NCBI GenBank assembly: GCA_964035575.1
Contig: OZ037835.1
Location: 868,001 to 932,000 of the forward strand
Direction of reading: 5' to 3'
Length of the DNA: 64,000 bases
From: Rhynchopus sp. YZ270_cl-10
Lineage: Eukaryota > Euglenozoa > Diplonemea > Diplonemida > Diplonemidae
Of this stretch, positions 28,663-38,399 are shown in pieces. Every line of letters begins with the position of its first letter. Position 1 is the stretch's first letter. Position numbers and translations under genes: made by a program. A model generated the notes under the pieces. The model was not told where the DNA came from and made no database searches. It saw only the letters and a program-made list of their open reading frames with translations.

Positions 28663-29909
28663 GGGCAGGCTCACTTTTGTCTGTGTTTATTGCTCGCGCG
28701 CGCGGAAAATTTTGAGAATTCCAAAAAAAAAAAGATGGAAAAAAAAAAAAAACATTGTAGTAATAAAAGGTGTGAGGGAGAGAGTAGTGGGGCTTGAGGG
28801 TGATTTTGTGCACCAAGTTCCTACAAAAATATTGTGAAATGTTTCAAAAAAAGATCGACGGGATTTATTTTTGTGAGGTTCCGGGAAACCCGCAAACCCG
28901 CAAGTTCTTTTACACCGCTGTCCTCTCCTGTCCCTCCCAAACGCCCCTACCCACTGAGCAAGATAAAACAATAAGCTCGCGTTTCTTTTATCGAGCAGAT
29001 CTTATTCTCCGCCCCGTACCCAAAACGTAAACACCACTTTAATTCAGAAAAAATATTTTACTCTTCTTTTGTCTTCCACACGCGCTGATTTTTGTGTTCG
29101 CTATTTTTTTTAACCATGAACCTCCCCCACGCAAATGACTGCTTCTACGAGTGCACCATCATGATGGACAAGCAGCCCGCGTTTGAGACCGTCACGAACG
29201 TAAAGGCAACAGAGAGCAGTACGCTGACACTTGCTCAGCTGCTCAACCGCCTCCTGTTGCAGTGGGGGAAAACCTGCGACGGAGAGCGGACGGTGTGTGT
29301 GAAGCGTGCTGCAAAGGACAACTGGAAGGAGGCGTCGCTGGGGTTCCCGTGTTCTGTGCTGGAGAAGATGGGGTACACGAGGGTGTTGTTCAAACTGACA
29401 CCGTTAGCCCCTGAGGTGGTGGAAACCCCCAAACCTACCTTGTACGAGAAGCTGATTAATCCACAGAAGGTGAATGCCACCCCCTTTTCTTCTCCCAAAT
29501 CGTGGGCGGTGACCGCGAACAAGGTAATGGAGAACTACCCACTGCAGTTTCAGCGGGACCAGCTGATGTGTGCCTCCTCTTTGTTTGAAAACATCGGGAG
29601 GCTGCTCGTGCAGCTCGACGGCAGCGGGCTGGACTCCGACCTGGTCACGGAGTTCAGCGGGGTGAACAAGGCCATCGCGCATAGGAGAAAAAAAAAAGAC
29701 AAAAAAAAAGAGCACAAAGCAAAACGTAACAAAAATTTCATAAACCCATTTGACCCCCAATAATAGATTCTCCATCCCCAACGTGTGTGTGTTTTTTTTT
29801 TCTTATTTTTTTTTTCCATGTTTTTTTTTCCATGTTTTTTTCTTGCGCGCGCGCGCGGAAAATTTTTGGGCCCTCCGAGCATTAAACACAGACAAAAGTG
29901 AGCCTGCCC
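28663..29909. mobile_element. PIF/Harbinger-like element carrying a 215-aa gene
   Basis: Inverted ends of 34 bp starting GGGCAGGCTCACTTTTGTC (28663-28696 and 29876-29909) match at 33 positions. They are flanked by the triplet TTA on both sides (28660-28662 and 29910-29912). GGG ends and a TWA triplet duplication are typical of PIF/Harbinger elements. The only good gene inside is at 29116-29763, and it is not a DDE transposase that I can recognise. The ends are almost identical, so the insertion is young relative to other repeats here. Confidence 0.65.
29116..29763 (+). CDS. unknown 215-aa protein with Lys-rich tail, inside a TIR element
   Basis: I do not recognise this protein. The ATG at 29116 follows TTTTTTTAACC and is the first ATG of the frame; the gene ends TAA TAG. 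Residues 1-100 contain three Cys and a helix-like TLAQLLNRLLLQW. The middle is Pro/Lys-containing (PKPTLYEKLINPQKV). The C-terminal 30 residues are strongly basic (HRRKKKDKKKEHKAKRNK), suggesting nuclear or nucleic-acid binding. Codon use is GC-rich at third positions compared with the very AT-rich surroundings, which supports real coding. It is the only intact gene within the TTA-flanked element at 28663-29909, so it may be element-encoded (PIF/Harbinger elements often carry a second small DNA-binding protein) or captured from the host. Its upstream sequence has an inverted relative at 50265-50345. Confidence 0.72.
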   Translation: MNLPHANDCFYECTIMMDKQPAFETVTNVKATESSTLTLAQLLNRLLLQWGKTCDGERTVCVKRAAKDNWKEASLGFPCSVLEKMGYTRVLFKLTPLAPEVVETPKPTLYEKLINPQKVNATPFSSPKSWAVTANKVMENYPLQFQRDQLMCASSLFENIGRLLVQLDGSGLDSDLVTEFSGVNKAIAHRRKKKDKKKEHKAKRNKNFINPFDPQ

Positions 29910-30733
29910 TTAGCAAAAATCCGAAAAATCGAGAAACGAGAAAAGGTGTGAAGCAGGCTTCGCGCTAACTTTTAGAAAAAATCTGAAAAATCATGTTTCG
30001 GGCCCAAAAACGCACCTCAAATAGTTGCGACGGGTAACGTCTGGGGTGAAAAAACAGTGTTTTGTGGCATTTCTGAGACAATCCCGCGCTGTGGTGGGGC
30101 ATATTCGGGAAAATGGACAAAATTTTAGTGACTTAAATTTTCACAAAATATGAACCCAGACTCCTAAACAAGGGGCATTTTCAGTCTGAAAACCCAATTT
30201 CAGATGAAATTGTGGTGCTTTTGACTGGGAACAGGTAGCGCCGCAGGTGCACGGTACCCAACTTTTTTCGTTTTTTCTTTTCTCTGGTTTCTTTTGATTG
30301 CGCGAGCTGATTGCTCTCCACGGTGGGGTCACATGTGGGTACAAAAACACTCTAAGTACCTTTACTATGAAATATGAGATTCTCTGGTTTTGGTAAAGAA
30401 ACCCCGGTTTGCAAAAAACGCACCACAAAAATATCCAAAAATCCCGGGCCAAGGGCCAACAATTAGCGCAAAGCCTGGCACCGAAATAGAAAAAAAAAAA
30501 ATTCTCGATTTTTTGTGGGTAAAAATTGCTGGGAAAATTTTTTTGGCACCACCTGCTAAGAAAAACGTACACAAAAGTGGGGGGTACTTGTATTAAAAAT
30601 ATAAATTAATTTAAATCGAAAAACCCGGGGGGTACTTGTATTTGCAGGGGTACTTGTATTACCCGGGGGTACTTGTATTAGCCCCCCCCCCAGTAAGGCT
30701 TAACTTCGACACGTTGAAGGCCCTGAGTAATTT

Positions 30734-31680
30734 TTTGCTCGAAAACACCGGCACTTGCATTTCCTGGATCCGCCCGTTCTGTGGTGGGGTCGATTTGCCG
30801 AAATGGACGAGTTTTTATAACTTTTGGCGTGTTGCATAACCGATTCCTCGTGTTTCTACCACTTGTCACACGCGCTGGAAAATTTTTTTTTGTTGGTGAA
30901 GCTTTTAAACGCCGGCATTTGCATTTCCGGAATCCGTCTGGCCAGTGGTGGGGTCAATTTGCAGAAATGGACGAGTTCTCGTTTTTGGTCAATTTCCGCA
31001 CAGTACAGTACAGTACAGTACAGTACAGTACAGTACAGTACAGTACAGTACAGTACAGTACAGTACAGTACAGTACAGTACAGTACAGTACAGTACAGTA
31101 CAGTACAGTACAGTACAGTACAGTACAGTACAGTACAGTACAGTACAGTACAGTACAGTACAGTACAGTACAGTACAGTACAGTACAGTACAGTACAGTA
31201 CAGTACAGTACAGTACAGTACAGTACAGTACAGTACAGTACAGTACAGTACAGTACAGTACAGTACAGTACAGTACAGTACAGTACAGTACAGTACAGTA
31301 CAGTACAGTACAGTACAGTACAGTACAGTACAGTACAGTACAGTACAGTACAGTACAGTACAGTACAGTACAGTACAGTACAGTACAGTACAGTACAGTA
31401 CAGTACAGTACAGTACAGTACAGTACAGTACAGTACAGTACAGTACAGTACAGTACAGTACAGTACAGTACAGTACAGTACAGTACAGTACAGTACAGTA
31501 CAGTACAGTACAGTACAGTACAGTACAGCTGGCCAAAAAAAATGTCGAAAACCACTTTTTTTGTCAGTTTCGTGACATCCCAGCCAGTTGCGTCCCCAGT
31601 CTGTCAAATCTGTGCCTCTGTATGCCTACAACATAGAGAAGCCCCTGGTAAAAAAAAAAAAAAAAAAAACGCACATGAGT
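30734..31680. mobile_element. satellite-bearing repeat element, copy B
   Basis: The left flank (about 30904-30999) and right flank (31545-31655) match copy A at 22112-22209 and 22722-22832, but the enclosed satellite is different. Another copy of the GCATTTCC motif is at 30747-30830, next to the hAT-like element end. Confidence 0.65.
31000..31528 (+). repeat. 5-bp satellite (ACAGT)n, about 105 units
   Basis: Essentially perfect pentamer array. It has no stop codon in any of the six frames, so open frames over it (STVQY, TVLYC repeats) are artefacts. Confidence 0.95.
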
Positions 31681-32188
31681 AAGATCTTAAGACTTTCCAA
31701 AAAACCCTGTTTTTTTGGCGTAATATATTATGCATATTATGAAATGGGAGGGAGAGTTTTTTTGTGAATAGATTGAGTTGTACAAACGGCAAGACAAAAC
31801 AAAAAGAGAACCACGCAAACCCCCTACCCAAAGCCTCCTGTGCATACGGCCCGAGTCGGGCAGAAAAATACTCCCTGAGTCCAGGCTGAGTCTGGACTTA
31901 CTCAGCCTCGATTTTGTCCGGTACGTAATATAACTTATCCTGGGCTCAGCCAAACTCAGGCTGAGTCGGCCCGTGGTATAGTGCATAGCATGCCAAAGGA
32001 TGATTACACAGATACTCTTTTTTTTACGATTTTTCAAATAAAAGTGGACACACCCCTTCTCGGGTACAAATAAGATGCTGACAACCCCCTTATGGTGGTC
32101 ACATCGCAAAAGAACAGCTTCCGCCAGCAGTTAAAAAAAATATGCCCAATCGGTTTTCTCTTTAACATTATTTTTCCCCCCATCCCCG
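31681..32188. other. spacer downstream of the cyclase gene
   Basis: No gene seen. 31840-31980 is rich in CTGAGTC/GACTCAG motifs, including the hairpin GTCCAGGCTGAGTCTGGAC. It probably includes the 3' UTR of the cyclase gene. Confidence 0.4.
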
Positions 32189-34363
32189 CTAGACTGCACT
32201 CCCACTCAAGGACTGTACTTCGTATACTCCTGCCAGCTCTTTGAAGACTGTGGTAACGTTCTGGAGGGTGGCAGGCATTGTCGCATGCTGTGGGGGCTCA
32301 TACAGGCACCGTGCACCTAGTCGAACAGCGTCGTCACATAGCGCAGCGGCACGCCGCACGGTCGCCCCCATGACAGTCACAAAACGTTGCTTTCGTGCCC
32401 CGACCGTACCATACTGCACCGTACCGCTTACCATCGCCATCCCTGCAAGCGGAACTCCGGACAGCGCACGCTGCGCAAAGCGGATGGCATTCTCTGTGTG
32501 CGCCGGGGCAGACCGGGTGAGATTCCACCCTACGTGGACACGGTTGCCTACCATTGCGACAACAGTTCCCCCACTCTGGTCTAAGGCGACTGTGAGGGTG
32601 GAGAGGGCGTTGCTCATTGTCTGCATGACCGCAGTGTTGCCTTCATCTCCTACGTCCACGTCAAGCACTCCTAATGTCGCTTCAAAGCACCTGTGTGTAG
32701 CGGGAAGCACACCAGAGCTCTCCGAGTTTGAGAACGAATGTGTCGACCCGGAGTCGCATTTCTCCGCCTTGCGGATAGGTATCGTGCACTCTATCAGTTT
32801 GGTATGTTGTCGTCCACCAAGCGATACGGGCCACACACAGCATACAAAGGTCGTCCCCGATACACCCTTCAAATCAAGAGCCTCAGAGGCACCTACAACA
32901 GCAGAGATCGCACCGCACTCTGCAGACCATAGGTCTGTGCGTACTGCCACTGCGCCTGGTGTGCAGATGCTCTCAAGGCGTGACGCAACGTTGACAGTGT
33001 GTCCGAAGTAGTCGATTCTCCCGGTCAGTGTGCTCGAATCTATCGAGACCGGTCCGGAGTTGACACCAATGCGAACGGTGAGGCCGCACCACAGTGCGCC
33101 CTGCTTTGCGCAGATCGGTGCGTTTTCGAGGAGAGAGGCGGGCCAGTCTGCTTCACGTAGAAGTTCGTGTACACGGAGACCAAATTCGATACCGTGCTGG
33201 GTGGAGGAGAAGGCGACCATGAAGGCGTCGCCGATGGTTTTGACTTCATATCCGCCGAAGGAGAGCATGGTGGCGCGCATGATGGTGTTGTGGATGCGGA
33301 GTGCGGGACGCATACCGTCGGGTGCGTGCTGCCAGATCCACGTGGAGGAACGGATGTCCGTGAACACCACCGTCGCCACCTCGCTTGCGACCCCCGGTGG
33401 AATCACCGACAGTCTTTGCGCATCCTCTTCTTCCTCCTCAAACAGCGCAGCAGGGAGGTAGGGACGGTACTTCCTGAGATTCTGCTCCATCCTTCTCAGA
33501 GAAGCATGCATCGCTTCTGGAAGCTGTCTCTCCGAATCAAGCATACGCGCCACACCCTCGACATCGTACCCCGCCAGCAGCCCTGCAATCTCCTGCACAA
33601 CGTTGATTGTCCTTTCCATCGACGCTTGCTCCGCTAGCACATCTCTTGCAAACCCACGCGTCACAATAAAGTCCATCAAAAAGACTGCCATAGAACCTAC
33701 GACACCTGATGCCGCATGCTTTGATGCACACGGCACCTTCTCGCAGTTGGTTAATTCCGTGAAGTACACATCACGTCCAAACTCTCCACTCTGAGGTCTC
33801 AACCCAGGCAAATCGAACAGCCCGAACCGAAAGGTCTCCTCAAACGCAGTAAAGAGCAACCACACCGCCGTTATCCCCACTACCGTCAATGTGTAGTTCG
33901 GGCTCATCTCCATGACAAGAAGAAGGTCAATCACGCCAATCAAAAGCGGCCAAGAGACCACGTGGATCAATCGTGTGCTCAAATCTGATATGTAAATACA
34001 GAGGCAAGTGATAGCGATAATGGTGAGAATGAATCGGTCGGAGAGCGGGAGTTTGCAAAGGATAACGACCATCGTTGTGACCCCAGTGGCCAAGAGTGTC
34101 AGCAGTGTGGCCATCATGAGGGGAATGTGGGTCTGCTGCTTGAAGGTCAGAGAGAGCCCAAGGAGGGTGAAGACAGCCAGGATTGCGGCGAAGCAGAGCA
34201 ACACACGGCGTCGCTTCAGATCCTTCTTGCTTAGCGTGCCGTTCAACGAGACAGCGTCTTCCACAAGCCCAGCAGTCTCATTGTTGCCCCAGTATGCAGT
34301 GTGCTCTGCAATGTGTTGTAAAACGGTGGGAGGGTAGTGAGGGGGACTTGAGTAGTGTAACAC
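32189..34363 (-). CDS. membrane class III adenylate/guanylate cyclase, 724 aa
   Basis: It would make cAMP (less likely cGMP) from the nucleoside triphosphate. The N-terminal third has about six hydrophobic spans (roughly 54-74, 81-103, 110-127, 133-151, 155-174, 218-234). A helical linker leads to the catalytic domain (about 325-480). All key residues are visible: metal-binding Asp in FTDIRSST (D336) and in KTIGDAF (D379), base-contacting Lys375 and Asp451 (GRIDYFG), and Asn458 and Arg462 (NVASRLE). Lys plus Asp favours ATP. A single set with all residues fits a homodimer. The last 160 residues resemble a second cyclase domain (GTVQYGTVGARKQRFVTVMG) but lack the metal-binding Asp pair, so it is probably regulatory. 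It ends in TAG and lies just downstream of the ankyrin array on the same strand. Confidence 0.92.
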   Translation of the reverse strand: MLHYSSPPHYPPTVLQHIAEHTAYWGNNETAGLVEDAVSLNGTLSKKDLKRRRVLLCFAAILAVFTLLGLSLTFKQQTHIPLMMATLLTLLATGVTTMVVILCKLPLSDRFILTIIAITCLCIYISDLSTRLIHVVSWPLLIGVIDLLLVMEMSPNYTLTVVGITAVWLLFTAFEETFRFGLFDLPGLRPQSGEFGRDVYFTELTNCEKVPCASKHAASGVVGSMAVFLMDFIVTRGFARDVLAEQASMERTINVVQEIAGLLAGYDVEGVARMLDSERQLPEAMHASLRRMEQNLRKYRPYLPAALFEEEEEDAQRLSVIPPGVASEVATVVFTDIRSSTWIWQHAPDGMRPALRIHNTIMRATMLSFGGYEVKTIGDAFMVAFSSTQHGIEFGLRVHELLREADWPASLLENAPICAKQGALWCGLTVRIGVNSGPVSIDSSTLTGRIDYFGHTVNVASRLESICTPGAVAVRTDLWSAECGAISAVVGASEALDLKGVSGTTFVCCVWPVSLGGRQHTKLIECTIPIRKAEKCDSGSTHSFSNSESSGVLPATHRCFEATLGVLDVDVGDEGNTAVMQTMSNALSTLTVALDQSGGTVVAMVGNRVHVGWNLTRSAPAHTENAIRFAQRALSGVPLAGMAMVSGTVQYGTVGARKQRFVTVMGATVRRAAALCDDAVRLGARCLYEPPQHATMPATLQNVTTVFKELAGVYEVQSLSGSAV

Positions 34364-34674
34364 TGCAGGAGAGATAAAAACAAAAAGAACGCCGGGAGGG
34401 GGAACGAAGGGCTCAGGATGGATGGTTCATGGTCCTGATGGACGATGAACCTCTGCAGCGCCCGCTTTGGCGGTACACATGCGAGCGTTTGTTTGCGGTT
34501 TAAGAGCGGAAGGTAGGTGGCTGAAGAGGGGCGAGAGGAGGAGGAGGAGGAGGAGGAGGGATGTATTTGGTCAACGCTTTCACTCCGACGAACGTTGCAA
34601 CGTGTCTACCGTGACTCAGTGCAAGGAGACGCTTGACCCATGGTCGAAGTCGGATGAGGGTTTGCGACCTCTAG
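34364..34674. other. spacer between cyclase and ankyrin gene 2
   Basis: Nearly the same sequence recurs at 36260-36552, including GGATGGTTCATGGTCCTGAT, a GGA repeat and the conserved ankyrin 3' block with ACGTTGCAACGTGTCTACC. It therefore holds the cyclase promoter and the 3' UTR of ankyrin gene 2. Confidence 0.55.
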
Positions 34675-36048
34675 TTACAACAGTGCATCAGTCAGCACCT
34701 GCACAACGTCTTTGTGATCTTCCTCCACCGCATACTGCAACGCAGTGTAGTTCTTGACAGTGTCTCGGTGATGCAGTTCCACCTCTGGCAAGCCCACAAG
34801 ATAGCGCACAATCTCGGTGCGTCCTAAACGTGCCGCAAGCATAAGACACGTTCGCCCTGAATCATTTGTGGCACGCACTCCCGCACCTGCTCTGACCAAC
34901 ATCTTCACAACGTCAAGTACTCCTGATTCGCAAGCATAGTGCAGAGGTGAATATCTGTAGTTGTTCTGTGTGTTGACGTCTGCACCTGCATCAATCAGCA
35001 CCTGCACCACGTCTCTGCGTTTCTCGCTCACATCCCAAAGTGCTAATTGCAACGCAGTGCCGTTGTCAGTGTCTCGCTGGTTCACATCGACCTCTGGCAA
35101 GCACAAAAGATAGCGCACAATCTCGGTGTGTCCAAAACGTGCGGCATGCGAAAGACACGTGTGCCCTACGTAATTTGTGTCACGCACTCCCACACCTGCT
35201 CTGACCAACATCTTCACAACGTCAAGTGCTCCTTCATAGCAAGCAGAATGCAGAGGTGAATATCTGTTCCGGTTCTGTTGTATGTCGATATCAGCACCTG
35301 CATCAAGCAGCACCTGCACCACGTCTGTCGCCTTCTTCTGTATCGCTAAGCGCAACGCAGTGTCGTTGCCAGCATCTGCCTCAGCTCGGTATTTCACATC
35401 GACCTCTGGCAAGCCCACAAGATAGCGAACAGTCTCGGTGTGTCCAGAACACGCCGCAAGGATAAGACACGTGTCCCCTTCGTAATCTGTGGCACGCACT
35501 CCCGCACCTGCTCTGACCAACATCTTCACAACGCCAAGTGCTCCTGATTCGCAAGCATAGTGCAGAGGCGACCATCCATTATGACCTTTCGTTTGTAAGT
35601 CTGCCCCTGCATCAATCAAGATGCGACACACTGCAGGGTCTGACCACATGGCCGGACAGTGACTCGCTGACGGACGAGCGCTGTACTTCGACGTGTGACG
35701 GACAAACGCCACGTTGTTGCAGACGGACTTCCAATGCTGCAAGAGGACCTCCGTGCACACAACGTGGTCTGCGTGGACACACTCACTCAGCAGGATCCCA
35801 AAGTCCACCTGCGTTGTCTCAACATACGGAAGAAGCAGTGTGAGGCATTCATCGTGGTTCCCTCTGCATGCCTCGTGCGCAGCATCGAAGGCCACTGCTT
35901 TTCTGTCTGGGTTGAACTTGTCAAAGACCGCCCGCACGGCAGTCGTGTCGCCGTTCCTGGCAGCCTCCATCAAGACCTCGTCTGCAGAAAGCTGTCTTCT
36001 CTTTCGTGGGTTCTCGTCCTGCGTGCTGTCTGCGTGTCGCTTCGGCAT
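34675..36048 (-). CDS. ankyrin-repeat protein 2 (457 aa)
   Basis: Start MPKRHADSTQ at 36046-36048; stop TAA after DALL. It has the nuclear signal RKRRQ, the family cap and three A-B-C blocks. One C repeat is the long variant (ALWDVSEKRRDVVQVL), which is shared with genes 7 and 9, and one B repeat has the insertion KYRAEADAGND. The upstream frame is open for another 104 codons but is not conserved as protein. It is the last gene of the array in transcription order, next to the cyclase. Confidence 0.9.
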   Translation of the reverse strand: MPKRHADSTQDENPRKRRQLSADEVLMEAARNGDTTAVRAVFDKFNPDRKAVAFDAAHEACRGNHDECLTLLLPYVETTQVDFGILLSECVHADHVVCTEVLLQHWKSVCNNVAFVRHTSKYSARPSASHCPAMWSDPAVCRILIDAGADLQTKGHNGWSPLHYACESGALGVVKMLVRAGAGVRATDYEGDTCLILAACSGHTETVRYLVGLPEVDVKYRAEADAGNDTALRLAIQKKATDVVQVLLDAGADIDIQQNRNRYSPLHSACYEGALDVVKMLVRAGVGVRDTNYVGHTCLSHAARFGHTEIVRYLLCLPEVDVNQRDTDNGTALQLALWDVSEKRRDVVQVLIDAGADVNTQNNYRYSPLHYACESGVLDVVKMLVRAGAGVRATNDSGRTCLMLAARLGRTEIVRYLVGLPEVELHHRDTVKNYTALQYAVEEDHKDVVQVLTDALL

Positions 36049-36178
36049 TGTGTGTTTGTGTATTGTTGCTGTGTCTGTTGTGTTGGTTTCTTTTTGTGCA
36101 GAGGTTGTGGGTGATGAGAGACACATGCAACACACCCTCTGAGGGAACGGAATACACGGATACGTCACACACAACCAC
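36049..36178 (-). promoter_or_regulatory. type I upstream block of ankyrin gene 2
   Basis: Same block as before gene 1, with CTGCACAAAAAGAAACC, CCCTCTGAGGG and TACGTCAC in the same order, but about 12 bp shorter (GAGGACGAAGAA is missing). Confidence 0.45.
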
Positions 36179-36552
36179 ATGCCACCTCCACGAGTCACTT
36201 GTACAACACCGAAAGCGGCTGACGTATTACTGACACCCCCGAAACCTGCAGGAGAGTTAAAAAGAAAAAGAACGCGGGAGGGGAAACGAAGGGCTCCGGA
36301 TGGATGGTTCATGGTCCTGATGAACGATGAACCTCTGCAGCGCCCGCTTTGGCGGTACACATGCGAGCGTTTGTTTGCGGTTTAAGAGCGGAAGGTAGGT
36401 GGCTGAAGAGGGGCGAGAGGAGGAGGAGGAGGAGGAGGGATGTATTTGGTCAACGCTTTCACTCCTACCAACGTTGCAACGTGTCTACCGTGACTCAGTG
36501 CAAGGAGACGCTTGACCCATGTCGAAGTCGGATGAGGGTTTGCGACCTCTAG

Positions 36553-36842
36553 TTACAACAGTGCATCAGTCAGCACCTGCACAACGTCTTTGTGATCTTC
36601 CTCCACCGCATACTGCAACGCAGTGTAGTTTTTGACAGTGTCTCGGTGATTCAGTTCCACCTCTGGCAAGCCCACAAGATAGCGCACAATCTCGGTGTGT
36701 CCAGAACACGACGCAAGGATAAGACACGCGGACCCTTCATTGTCTGTGGCACGCACTCCCGCACCTGCTCTGACCAACATCTTCACAACGTTAAGTGCTC
36801 CTGCATCGCAAGCAGAGTGCAGAGGCAACCGTCCCCGTTGCT
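36553..36842 (-). pseudogene. detached last block of ankyrin gene 3
   Basis: It reads PLHSACDAGALNVVKMLVR through DALL and TAA in a frame one base off from the gene 3 frame. It is the ordinary C-terminal block of the family, cut off by the early stop, and is unlikely to be translated separately. Confidence 0.75.
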
Positions 36843-38204
36843 CTATGTGTGGATGTCTGCACCTGCATCAATCAGCACCTGCACCACGTCTGTGTGCTTC
36901 ATGAGTGCCGCTATGTGGAATGCAGTGTGGTCGTAAACATCTGATGCTGAGTGATTCACATCCACCTCTGGCAAGCCCACAAGATAGCGCACAGTCTCGG
37001 TATGTCCTTGCCACGCCGTAAGTATAAGACACGTGCACCCTTCATTGTCTGTGGCATGCACTCCCGCACCTGCTTCAACCAACATCTTCACAACGTCAAG
37101 TGCTCCTGAAGCACAGGATTCGTGCAGAGGCGAACGTCCCTCCTCGTTCTGTGTGTGGATGTCTGCACCTGCATCAATCAGCACCCGCACCAAGTCTGTG
37201 TGCTTCCACAACACCGCATCCTGCAATGCAGTGAAGTTGTGTTCAGCATTTCGGCAATTCACATCCACCTCAGGCAAGCACAAAAGATAGCGCACAGTCT
37301 CGGTGTGTCCAAAATACGTCGTATGCGCAAGACAGCCGCATCCTGCCACGTCTGTGACACACACTCCCGCACCTGCTCTGACCAACATCTTCACAACTTC
37401 GAGTGCTCCAGCCAGGCAAGCAAAGTGCAGAGGCGAACGTCCGTCCTTGTTCTTTGTGTCGATGTCTGCACCTGCATCAATCAGCACCTGCACCACGTCT
37501 GTGTGCACCACCGCAGAGTGCAACGCAGTGAAGCCTTCATCGTTTCGATGATTCACTTCCACCTGGAACAAGCCCACAAGATAGCGAACAGTCTCGGTGT
37601 GTCCATTAGCCGCACGGAAAAGACAGGTGTCTCCGTCGTCGTCTGTGGCACGCACTCCGGCACCTGCTCTGACCAACATCTTCACAACGTCAAGTGCTCC
37701 TGCATCGGAAGCATAGTGCAAAGGCAAACGTCCATTTTCGTCTTTCGTATGCAAGTCTGCCCCTGCATCAATCAAGACGCGACACACTGCAGGGTCTGAC
37801 CACATGGTCGGACAGACAGTTGCTGACTGACCTGCGCTGTGCTTGGAATCATGCAGGACAAACGCAACGTTGTTGCAGACTGACTTCCAATGCTGCAAGA
37901 GGACCTCCGTGCACGCAACGTGGTCTGCGTGGACACACTCACTCAGCAGGATCCCAAAGTCCACCTGCGTTGTCTCAACATACGGAAGAAGCAGTGTGAG
38001 GCATTCATCGTGGTTCCCTCTGCATGCCTCGTGCGCAGCATCGAAGGCCACTGTTGTTCTGTCTGGACTCAACTTCTCAAGGACCGCCCGCACGGCCGTC
38101 GTGTCGCCGTTCCTGGCAGCCTCCATCAAGACCTCGTCTGCAGAAAGCTGTCTTCTCTTTCGTGGGTTCTCGTCCTGCGTGCTGTCTGCGTGTCGCTTCG
38201 GCAT
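36843..38204 (-). CDS. ankyrin-repeat protein 3, shortened by an early stop (453 aa)
   Basis: Start at 38202-38204. The frame covers the cap and three A-B-C blocks, then ends at TAG after ADIHT, where other copies have the linker ADIDTQ. The DNA beyond still encodes a fourth block ending DALL, but it is also shifted by one base. The protein is therefore either a shorter functional version, since three complete blocks remain as in most family members, or a gene in decay. One B repeat is short (RAANGHTETVRYL) and one C repeat is short (HSAVVHTDVVQVL). Confidence 0.8.
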   Translation of the reverse strand: MPKRHADSTQDENPRKRRQLSADEVLMEAARNGDTTAVRAVLEKLSPDRTTVAFDAAHEACRGNHDECLTLLLPYVETTQVDFGILLSECVHADHVACTEVLLQHWKSVCNNVAFVLHDSKHSAGQSATVCPTMWSDPAVCRVLIDAGADLHTKDENGRLPLHYASDAGALDVVKMLVRAGAGVRATDDDGDTCLFRAANGHTETVRYLVGLFQVEVNHRNDEGFTALHSAVVHTDVVQVLIDAGADIDTKNKDGRSPLHFACLAGALEVVKMLVRAGAGVCVTDVAGCGCLAHTTYFGHTETVRYLLCLPEVDVNCRNAEHNFTALQDAVLWKHTDLVRVLIDAGADIHTQNEEGRSPLHESCASGALDVVKMLVEAGAGVHATDNEGCTCLILTAWQGHTETVRYLVGLPEVDVNHSASDVYDHTAFHIAALMKHTDVVQVLIDAGADIHT

Positions 38205-38346
38205 TGTGTGTTTGTGTATTGTTGCTGTGTCTGTTGTGTTGGTTTCTTTTTGTGCAGAGGTTGTGGGTGATGAGAGAGGACGAAGAACACACATGCAACA
38301 CACCCTCTGAGGGAACGGAATACACAGATACGTCACACACAACCAC
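38205..38346 (-). promoter_or_regulatory. type I upstream block of ankyrin gene 3
   Basis: Full-length copy of the block described upstream of gene 1, with all three landmarks conserved. Confidence 0.45.
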
Positions 38347-38399
38347 ATGCCACCTCCACGAGTCACTTGTACAACGCCGAAAGCGGCTGACGTATTACT

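Larger units (their letters stand above)
27828..30725. mobile_element. hAT-like composite element with 8-bp target duplication
   Basis: The perfect 13-bp inverted ends CAGGGCCTTCAAC lie at 27828-27840 and 30713-30725. The flanking 8-bp direct repeat AGTAATTT (27820-27827 and 30726-30733) is exact. CAGGG ends plus an 8-bp duplication are the signature of the hAT superfamily. The 2.9-kb interior encodes no hAT transposase. It holds at least two later insertions: a roughly 610-bp repeat at 27874-28471 and a PIF/Harbinger-like element at 28663-29909. Without these the element would be about 1 kb and non-autonomous. Confidence 0.8.

Noticed and set aside
28192-28797. 201-codon plus-strand open frame left of the 215-aa gene
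   Set aside because: It runs through three different repeat insertions and poly-A tracts; coding is implausible.
36843-36845. Reassigned TAG codon explaining the early stops in ankyrin genes 3 and 10
   Set aside because: TAG is the natural stop of NLR copy 2, ankyrin gene 1, the cyclase and the helical-protein gene, and the DNA after the early stops is also out of frame.
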